Below, one piece after another: positions 7,714 to 13,761 of a DNA stretch of 43,202 nt. Source of the DNA: an uncultured bacterium. Lineage in GTDB: Bacteria; Bacillota; Clostridia; Peptostreptococcales; Anaerovoracaceae. Under the pieces are notes generated by a model. The model saw only the letters and a list, made by a program, of their open reading frames with translations. It made no database searches and was not told the DNA's origin. The stretch's first letter is position 1; the number at the start of each line of letters is the position of its first letter. Where the stretch lies: positions 1 through 43,202 of the forward strand of contig CAJMLH010000013.1 in NCBI GenBank assembly GCA_905214195.1. Direction: 5' to 3'. The position numbers were made by a program, and so were the translations under genes.

Positions 7714-8919
7714 ATGAAAGTTTTAGTTATCAATTGCGGCAGCTCTTCACTTAAGTATCAGGTTCTTGATATGACTAACGAATCTTTGCTCTGCAAAGGT
7801 CTTGTAGAAAGAATCGGCATGGAAGGTTCTGTTATCACTCATGAAAAAATCGGCATGGACAAGAAAAAGACAGAAGTTCCTATGAAGGATCATAAGGATG
7901 CGATAGAGCAGGTATTAAATGCTATTCAGGATCCTGAATGCGGCGTTGTTAAGTCAATGGACGAAATCGGAGCAGTAGGTCACAGAGTAGTTCACGCAGG
8001 AGAAAAGTTTGCTTCATCTGTTCGTATCACAGACGAAGTAATCAAGGCTCTGGAAGAATGTGTAGAACTTGCTCCTCTGCATAATCCGCCAAACCTTCTG
8101 GGAATTGCAGCTTGTCAGGAACTTATGCCGGATACACCTATGGTGGGAGTATTCGATACTGCTTTCCATCAGACAATGCCGCCTGAATCATATATATATG
8201 CTATTCCATATGAATATTATCAGAGACATGGAATCAGAAGATATGGATTCCACGGAACTTCTCATAAATATGTAGCAGAAAGAGCTGCAAAGATGATGAA
8301 TGTAAATTTGGACGACCTTAAACTTATAACTTGTCATCTGGGCAACGGAGCATCGGTATCTGCAATCAAGAGAGGTAAATGTATAGATACATCCATGGGA
8401 TTTACTCCGCTTGAAGGTCTTGTAATGGGTACTCGTTGCGGAGACATAGACCCTGCTATTGTTACTTATATCAGAGAGAAAGAAAATCTTCCTCAGGGAA
8501 AAGCTAACGAAATTCTAAACAAGAAATCAGGTGTTCTGGGAATTTCAGGAGTTTCAAGTGACTTTAGAGATATAGAAGAGGCTGTTGCAGACGGAAACGA
8601 AAGAGCGGCTCTGGCTCTGAAAGTGTTTGCTCATAAAGTAAGATTTTACATAGGAGCTTACATAGCAGAAATGAATGGCGTAGATGCTATCATATTTACT
8701 GCGGGCGTAGGTGAAAACGATGTTACAATGAGAGAAATCATCTGTAACAACTTAGGTAATCTGGGAATCAAACTTGACCCTGTAAAGAACAAGATGAGAG
8801 GAAAAGAAACTGAGATTTCCACAGATGACTCCAAAGTTAAGCTTCTCATGATACCTACCAATGAAGAATTGATGATTGCAAGAGACACTTACAACATCGT
8901 AACTACAGGAAGAGCATAA
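7714..8919 (+). CDS. ackA: Acetate kinase
   Basis: Acetate kinase interconverts acetyl phosphate plus ADP with acetate plus ATP, the energy-yielding end of anaerobic acetate fermentation. The protein is 401 residues, full length. It opens with the ASKHA phosphate-binding motif VINCGSSSLKYQV. The conserved GFHGTSHKY and CHLGNGASVSAI blocks are present, and the adenosine-binding FTAGVGEND is near residues 328-336. CGGAGGATAG precedes the ATG. No phosphotransacetylase gene is adjacent. Confidence 0.97.
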   Translation: MKVLVINCGSSSLKYQVLDMTNESLLCKGLVERIGMEGSVITHEKIGMDKKKTEVPMKDHKDAIEQVLNAIQDPECGVVKSMDEIGAVGHRVVHAGEKFASSVRITDEVIKALEECVELAPLHNPPNLLGIAACQELMPDTPMVGVFDTAFHQTMPPESYIYAIPYEYYQRHGIRRYGFHGTSHKYVAERAAKMMNVNLDDLKLITCHLGNGASVSAIKRGKCIDTSMGFTPLEGLVMGTRCGDIDPAIVTYIREKENLPQGKANEILNKKSGVLGISGVSSDFRDIEEAVADGNERAALALKVFAHKVRFYIGAYIAEMNGVDAIIFTAGVGENDVTMREIICNNLGNLGIKLDPVKNKMRGKETEISTDDSKVKLLMIPTNEELMIARDTYNIVTTGRA

Positions 8920-8965
8920 TTTGCCCTTTAAGAAGCATAAAATATAAGATAAATTAAAGTTTTTG

Positions 8966-8995
8966 TTGACAAACGCTGGGTTTAAAGTATATACT
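8966..8995 (+). promoter_or_regulatory. Sigma-A promoter of rpmF
   Basis: TTGACA (8966-8971, perfect) and TATACT (8990-8995) are 18 bp apart. It gives an untranslated leader of about 85 bases. Confidence 0.8.
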
Positions 8996-9013
8996 TAAGC
9001 AGTTGACAATCAT

Positions 9014-9080
9014 TTCATCCTTATTTGCGTTATTTTGGAGCAAAAGGATGAACTTCAAATAAGAAGTGCGAATAAGGAGG
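9014..9080 (+). promoter_or_regulatory. rpmF leader with mutually exclusive pairings
   Basis: Three alternative stems share the segment around 9014-9029. Bases 9014-9022 (TTCATCCTT) pair with 9044-9052. Bases 9020-9027 (CTTATTTG) pair with 9056-9063. Bases 9018-9029 pair with 9067-9078 (12 pairs, two G-T), covering the AAGGAGG ribosome site. This looks like a translational switch, but no ligand or protein is known. Confidence 0.45.
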
Positions 9081-9088
9081 TGTAATAC

Positions 9089-9265
9089 ATGGCAGTACCT
9101 AAACGAAAAACTTCAAAAGCAAGAAGAGATAAGAGAAAATCCGCTAACATGAAGATGAAGGCACCGGGACTTTCAATTTGCCCACAGTGTCATGAGCCTA
9201 AGCTTCCTCATAGAGTTTGCCCTAACTGCAACTACTATGACGGAAAAGATGTAGTACAGGCATAA
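9089..9265 (+). CDS. rpmF: 50S ribosomal protein L32
   Basis: A 58-residue large-subunit protein beginning MAVPKRKTSKARRDKRKS. A zinc ribbon is formed by CPQC (31-34) and CPNC (44-47). AATAAGGAGGTG lies eight bases before the ATG. It has its own promoter, a structured leader and a strong terminator. The DUF177 (YceD/YlbN) gene that normally stands directly before rpmF in Firmicutes is missing; only 169 non-coding bases separate it from ackA. plsX does not follow either. Confidence 0.96.
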   Translation: MAVPKRKTSKARRDKRKSANMKMKAPGLSICPQCHEPKLPHRVCPNCNYYDGKDVVQA

Positions 9266-9279
9266 ATCGGATGGATTTT

Positions 9280-9320
9280 AAACGGCAGAGTTATTGTTAT
9301 ATCTGCCGTTTTTTATTTTT
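9280..9320 (+). terminator. Intrinsic terminator after rpmF
   Basis: AAACGGCAGA (9280-9289) pairs with TCTGCCGTTT (9302-9311), followed by a long T-rich tract to 9320. Confidence 0.88.
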
Positions 9321-9330
9321 TGTTTTAAAA

Positions 9331-9372
9331 TTTTCATACATATGTTTTATGAAAAAGTCGGGATTTTTCATA
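9331..9372. repeat. Three 8-base arms at an exact 17-base period upstream of eno
   Basis: TTTTCATA (9331-9338), its exact complement TATGAAAA (9348-9355) and TTTTCATA again (9365-9372) are each separated by nine bases. The centre arm can pair with either neighbour. This could be an operator array or an RNA switch before eno. Confidence 0.5.
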
Positions 9373-9431
9373 CGAAAGAGTAAATAATATGACAGAGAAA
9401 ACCATTAAATTGAAGCGAAGGAGATTGTTAA

Positions 9432-10691
9432 ATGATAGGTGGCTGTTATATTGAAAAAATAAAAGGAAGGGAAATACTTGATTCAAGGGGAAATCCTACT
9501 GTAGAAGCCGAGGTCACTTTAAAAAACGGGATTTGTAAAATCGGAATTTCTCCCAGCGGTGCTTCTACAGGCATGTTTGAAGCAATGGAACTACGAGACA
9601 GGGATAGCAGGTATAACGGCAGAGGTGTGACAAGAGCTGTAGAAAATATCAATACGATTATAAATAAAGCCCTGAAAGGAAAAGATGTATCGGATATAAA
9701 TGCCGTTGATAAGTTAATGATTGGACTTGACGGAACGGAAAACAAGTCGAGGCTTGGAGCAAACAGTATTCTTGCAGTATCAATAGCTTGCTGCAAGGCG
9801 GCTGCTTCGTCGCAAGGAGTACCTCTCTACAAGATTTTGGGAGGTGAAGCTGTCGGAAGAATTCCTGTACCGATGATGAATATTATAAACGGAGGCCGTC
9901 ATGCACCCTCATCCAGGCTTGATATACAAGAATTTATGATTGTGCCTGAAAAACACGCAACTTTTAAAGAATCACTGCGTAAGTGCAGTGAGGTATATCA
10001 TAATCTTGCAGATATTTTAAAAGAACGGGGTATGAGTGTTTCAGTAGGTGATGAGGGCGGATTTGTGCCTGAGATTTATTCTGATGAAGAAGCTATAGAA
10101 TTGATTTTAAAAGCGGTTGAAAAAGCCGGATATAAAGTAGGAATAGATTTTTCATTGGCACTTGATGCTGCTGCATCTGAGTGGAAAACAGATAAAGAAG
10201 GTGAATACATGCTTCCGAAATCGGGAAAACGCTTGACATCACAGCAATTGATAGAGCATTGGCAGAAGCTTGTTGATAAATATCCCATAATAGCTGTTGA
10301 AGATGGTCTTGATGAAGAAGATTGGCTTGGCTGGACTAAGATGACAAAACTTCTAAAAGACAAAGCAAGTATTGTAGGTGATGATTTGTTTGTAACTGAT
10401 ATTTCAAGAATAAAAAAAGGAATTTCATTAAAGTGTGCCAATTCCGTGTTGATAAAGATGAATCAGATAGGAACGGTATCAGAAACAATCGAAGCGGTAA
10501 AAACGGCAAAAGAGGCGGGATATGAAGTAATTTGCTCTCATCGTTCGGGAGAAACAGAGGATACAACCATTGCAGATCTTGCCGTAGCACTTAATATGGA
10601 AAGAATAAAAGCAGGAGCCCCGTGCCGAGGCGAAAGAACTGCTAAATATAACAGGCTGATTCGTATAGAAGAGGAAATTTTTAATATTTAA
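9432..10691 (+). CDS. eno: Enolase (divergent form)
   Basis: Enolase converts 2-phosphoglycerate to phosphoenolpyruvate in glycolysis. It has 419 residues with all catalytic landmarks: REILDSRGNPT, SGAST loop, the His of NGGRHA, QEFM, GDEGGF, metal ligands in LALDAAASE, VEDGLDEEDW and VGDDLFVT, the base Lys in LIKMNQIGT, SHRSGETED, and Lys in IKAGAPCRGER. Unusual points are HAPSSRLDIQEF in place of the usual HADNNVDIQEF, and a C-terminal KAGAPCRGER rather than the KTGSLSRTDR type common in Firmicutes. It stands alone, away from gap/pgk/tpi. AAGGAGA precedes the ATG. Confidence 0.93.
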   Translation: MIGGCYIEKIKGREILDSRGNPTVEAEVTLKNGICKIGISPSGASTGMFEAMELRDRDSRYNGRGVTRAVENINTIINKALKGKDVSDINAVDKLMIGLDGTENKSRLGANSILAVSIACCKAAASSQGVPLYKILGGEAVGRIPVPMMNIINGGRHAPSSRLDIQEFMIVPEKHATFKESLRKCSEVYHNLADILKERGMSVSVGDEGGFVPEIYSDEEAIELILKAVEKAGYKVGIDFSLALDAAASEWKTDKEGEYMLPKSGKRLTSQQLIEHWQKLVDKYPIIAVEDGLDEEDWLGWTKMTKLLKDKASIVGDDLFVTDISRIKKGISLKCANSVLIKMNQIGTVSETIEAVKTAKEAGYEVICSHRSGETEDTTIADLAVALNMERIKAGAPCRGERTAKYNRLIRIEEEIFNI

Positions 10692-10698
10692 ACTTGAA

Positions 10699-10733
10699 AA
10701 AATCCCGGTACGAGAAAATCGTACCGGGATTTT
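10699..10733. terminator. Bidirectional terminator between eno and dapA
   Basis: A perfect 15-bp stem joins 10699-10713 (AAAATCCCGGTACGA) and 10719-10733 around a five-base loop. It is A-rich upstream and T-rich downstream, so it serves both convergent genes. Confidence 0.88.
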
Positions 10734-10762
10734 GATAATGCATTTGACAGGCAGAGGGGGGA

Positions 10763-11641
10763 TTAAATGAGACCGAATTCTTCCAACGCATCATATACCA
10801 TATATTGAGTCTTATTGCTTGGCTGGCAAAGAGGCAATCTATACTCCATACTGCACATACGCATCATGCTTAGAGCAGCTTTTACAGGAGCAGGGTTTAC
10901 TTCCAAAAACAGTGAGTCTATAAGTGGTTTTATTGCCACTTGTTCTCTTCCTGCTTCAATATATTTTCCATTAAGGAAATTTCTTGTCATTTCTGAAAAT
11001 CGTGCAGGTATAATATTAGAGACCGTTGAAATACATCCGATTCCGCCAAGAGACATCAGTGGAACGGTTTGATCGTCATTGCCTGAATACAGGTCAAAAC
11101 CCTCATCAATGTAGGAAGCTATATGACATATTTGAGAGATATTTCCTGAGGCTTCTTTGATACCTGCTATATTAGGATGCTGAGACAAGACGGCTACAGC
11201 AGACGGTGTAATGTTTACTCCTGTTCTTGATGACACGGAATACATAATTATAGGTATTGACACGCTGTCTGCGATTTTTTCATAATGAGAAATAAGGCCG
11301 CTTTCCGTACATCGATTATAGTATGGTGTAACGACCAAAAGTCCGTCAGCTCCGGCATCTTCCATAGATTTTGACAGCTCTGAAGCAGCAGATGTATTGT
11401 TTGTACCTGAACCGGCAATGATAGGAACACGACCGTCCGTTAAGTCTACGGCAAATCGTACAAGCTGAAGTTTCTCCGTTACAGAAAGGGTAGAAGCCTC
11501 TCCCGTTGTTCCGCAGATTACAAGGGCGTCTATGCCCTGATTTATCTGCCATTCTATAAGTTTACCCATAGAAACATAATCTATTTTCCCGTCTTTAAAG
11601 GGAGTTATAAGTGCAGTAGCAGTTCCTTTGAATAATGACAC
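10763..11641 (-). CDS. dapA: 4-hydroxy-tetrahydrodipicolinate synthase
   Basis: DapA condenses pyruvate with aspartate semialdehyde, the first committed step to diaminopimelate, lysine and (in spores) dipicolinate. From the GTG at 11641 it has 292 residues. AAAGGA lies ten bases before that GTG but only one base before an in-frame GTG at 11650, so I prefer 11641. The GTTGE motif is at 44-48, Schiff-base Lys162 is in GIKEASG, and Tyr134 is present. The usual YNVP motif reads YSVS, keeping Tyr but losing Asn and Pro. It is divergent from asd, which supplies its substrate. Confidence 0.94.
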   Translation of the reverse strand: MSLFKGTATALITPFKDGKIDYVSMGKLIEWQINQGIDALVICGTTGEASTLSVTEKLQLVRFAVDLTDGRVPIIAGSGTNNTSAASELSKSMEDAGADGLLVVTPYYNRCTESGLISHYEKIADSVSIPIIMYSVSSRTGVNITPSAVAVLSQHPNIAGIKEASGNISQICHIASYIDEGFDLYSGNDDQTVPLMSLGGIGCISTVSNIIPARFSEMTRNFLNGKYIEAGREQVAIKPLIDSLFLEVNPAPVKAALSMMRMCSMEYRLPLCQPSNKTQYMVYDALEEFGLI

Positions 11642-11679
11642 AGCATACACATCCTTTCATAGAATAATAGTGTTAAATT

Positions 11680-11708
11680 ATTATATTCAATCCGCCCGAT
11701 TTTGTTGA
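11680..11708 (-). promoter_or_regulatory. Promoter of dapA, overlapping the asd -35
   Basis: On the reverse strand the -35 TCAACA (plus-strand 11703-11708) and -10 TATAAT (11680-11685) are 17 bp apart. Its -35 shares bases 11705-11708 with the forward asd -35. Confidence 0.5.
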
Positions 11709-11733
11709 AACATCAATAAAAAAGTGATACAAT
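11705..11733 (+). promoter_or_regulatory. Sigma-A promoter of asd
   Basis: TTGAAA (11705-11710) and TACAAT (11728-11733) are 17 bp apart, with TGA before the -10. It is back-to-back with the dapA promoter. Confidence 0.72.
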
Positions 11734-11783
11734 AAATTGTTACGAACTATGTTAAAATAAATTTATAATAGAGAGGTATTTTT

Positions 11784-12875
11784 ATGAATGGTAAGCTGAG
11801 TGTGGGTATATTAGGCGGTACAGGAATGGTTGGTCAGAGATTTATATCTCTTCTTGAAGATCATCCTTGGTTTGAAGTGACGGTGATAGCAGCATCCCAA
11901 CGCAGTGCGGGACTTCGTTATGAAGATGCAGTTAAGGATCGCTGGAAAATTGAAAAACCTATGCCTGATGCTGTTAAAGATATAGAAGTTATGAATGTAA
12001 ACGATGTGGAAAAAGTTGCAGAAAAAGTAGATTTCGTATTTAGTGCGGTAGACATGACAAAAGAAGAAATCCGTGAAATCGAAGAAGCTTATGCAAAGAC
12101 TGAAACTCCTGTAGTTTCCAACAACAGCGCTCATAGATGGACAGAAGATGTGCCTATGGTAATACCCGAAATAAATCCGGAACATTTTGAAGTGATAGAG
12201 GCACAGAAAAAGCGCCTTGGTACAGAGAGAGGATTTATAGCGGTAAAACCAAACTGTTCTATTCAAAGTTATGTTCCTGCATTGGAAGCATGGAAAGAAT
12301 TTGAGCCTTATGAGTGTGTAATAACTACTTATCAGGCTATTTCAGGAGCAGGAAAAGACTTTAAATCATGGCCTGAAATGGTTGAAAATGTGATACCTTA
12401 TATAGGTGGAGAAGAAGAAAAAAGCGAACAGGAACCGCTTAAAATTTGGGGCAGCGTAGATATGCAAGCAGGCAAAATAATAAAAGCACAGGAGCCTAAA
12501 ATAACTTGCCAGTGTATTAGAGTTCCTGTACTTAACGGACATACTGCTGCAGCTTTTGTAAAATTCAGAAAGAAACCTACCAAAGAACAGCTGATAGAAA
12601 AGCTTGAAAGCTACAGTGGATTCCCTCAGGAAGAAAAGCTTCCTATGGCACCGGAGCAGTTTATAAAATATTTCGAGGAAGATAACAGACCTCAGGTAAA
12701 AGCAGATGTAAACAGAGATAAGGGAATGGGAATATCCATAGGAAGAATAAGAGAGGACAGCATCTACGATTATAAATTCGTCGGTCTTTCTCACAATACG
12801 GTGAGAGGAGCAGCAGGGGGAGCTGTTTTGTGTGCCGAAACATTAAAAGCAAAAGGATATATAAAAAAGAAATAA
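11784..12875 (+). CDS. asd: Aspartate-semialdehyde dehydrogenase (archaeal/fungal type)
   Basis: Asd reduces aspartyl-4-phosphate to aspartate semialdehyde, feeding lysine/diaminopimelate, threonine and methionine synthesis. It has 363 residues. The NADP-binding GILGGTGMVGQRF is at 8-20, the catalytic Cys158 in KPNCSIQSY, and the active His253 in RVPVLNGHTAA. The length and the SNNSAHRW block place it in the archaeal/fungal-like subgroup rather than the standard Bacillus Asd. GAGAGGT precedes the ATG. It probably heads the uppP-ftsK-rimO-pgsA-cinA run. Confidence 0.94.
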   Translation: MNGKLSVGILGGTGMVGQRFISLLEDHPWFEVTVIAASQRSAGLRYEDAVKDRWKIEKPMPDAVKDIEVMNVNDVEKVAEKVDFVFSAVDMTKEEIREIEEAYAKTETPVVSNNSAHRWTEDVPMVIPEINPEHFEVIEAQKKRLGTERGFIAVKPNCSIQSYVPALEAWKEFEPYECVITTYQAISGAGKDFKSWPEMVENVIPYIGGEEEKSEQEPLKIWGSVDMQAGKIIKAQEPKITCQCIRVPVLNGHTAAAFVKFRKKPTKEQLIEKLESYSGFPQEEKLPMAPEQFIKYFEEDNRPQVKADVNRDKGMGISIGRIREDSIYDYKFVGLSHNTVRGAAGGAVLCAETLKAKGYIKKK

Positions 12876-12887
12876 GGAGAAGAGATT

Positions 12888-13724
12888 ATGTCATACATTG
12901 AAGCAATAGTGCTTGGACTCGTGCAGGGTCTTGCGGAATTTTTGCCCATAAGCAGTTCAGGACATCTGGCACTGCTTCAGCAGTGGTTCGGTATAGAAGA
13001 AGATAATGTGTTGCTGTTTGCCGTTCTGCTGCATGTCGGAACTTTGATTTCAGTATTTATAGTGTACTGGAAAGACATCTGGGAACTGATAAAAGAATTG
13101 TTTATAACTATAAAAGACTTATTTACGGGAAAAGGGCTAAGACTTGAAGAAAGACCTGTAAGAAAGTTAGGTGTTATGATAATCGTCGCAACAATTCCGA
13201 CAGGTATAATAGGCTTGTTGTTTAACGACTTTTTTGATAGCCTTTACAATTCAGTAATACCTATCGGAATAGGTCTTATAGTAACCGGTATTCTGCTTGT
13301 GGTTGCTGAAAGAACAGGCCGTTCAAACAGAGGTATAAATCAAATGAATTACAGGAATGCACTTTTTGTTGGAACGATACAGGGAATTGCAATTTGTCCG
13401 GGAATATCAAGATCCGGCTCGACATTGTTCGGAAGCCTTTTGTGCAATCTTGACAGAACATTTGCTGTTAAGTTCGTATTTTTGATTTCAATACCTTCAA
13501 TTTTAGGTTCTGCTATATTGGAAGCACCGGCAGCAATAGAAAGCGGAATTCAGATGGCAGACATCGGGCCTATACTTGTTGGAATGGCTGTAGCGGCAAT
13601 ATCGGGACTTGTTGCCATAAAAACCATGATTAAGATAGTTTCAGGTAAAAAGTTAAGCTATTTTTCATATTATGTATGGATATTGGGTGCGATAGTTGTA
13701 GGATACGGAATTTTCTTTGCATAA
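12888..13724 (+). CDS. uppP: Undecaprenyl-diphosphatase (BacA family)
   Basis: This integral membrane enzyme dephosphorylates undecaprenyl diphosphate to recycle the lipid carrier for peptidoglycan synthesis; extra copies give bacitracin tolerance. It has 278 residues and about eight membrane segments. The two catalytic motifs are LVQGLAEFLPISSSGH (11-26) and PGISRSGST (171-179, with Arg175). AAGGAGAAGAG precedes the ATG, only 12 bases after asd. Confidence 0.96.
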   Translation: MSYIEAIVLGLVQGLAEFLPISSSGHLALLQQWFGIEEDNVLLFAVLLHVGTLISVFIVYWKDIWELIKELFITIKDLFTGKGLRLEERPVRKLGVMIIVATIPTGIIGLLFNDFFDSLYNSVIPIGIGLIVTGILLVVAERTGRSNRGINQMNYRNALFVGTIQGIAICPGISRSGSTLFGSLLCNLDRTFAVKFVFLISIPSILGSAILEAPAAIESGIQMADIGPILVGMAVAAISGLVAIKTMIKIVSGKKLSYFSYYVWILGAIVVGYGIFFA

Positions 13725-13761
13725 AATTCAAGGGTAATTATTATACGGAAAGGATTTAAGG

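Noticed and set aside
9331..9372. Chromosomal dif site
   Set aside because: TTTTCATA-N9-TATGAAAA superficially resembles dif, but the central gap is nine bases and the arms do not match dif consensus; a third arm is not expected.
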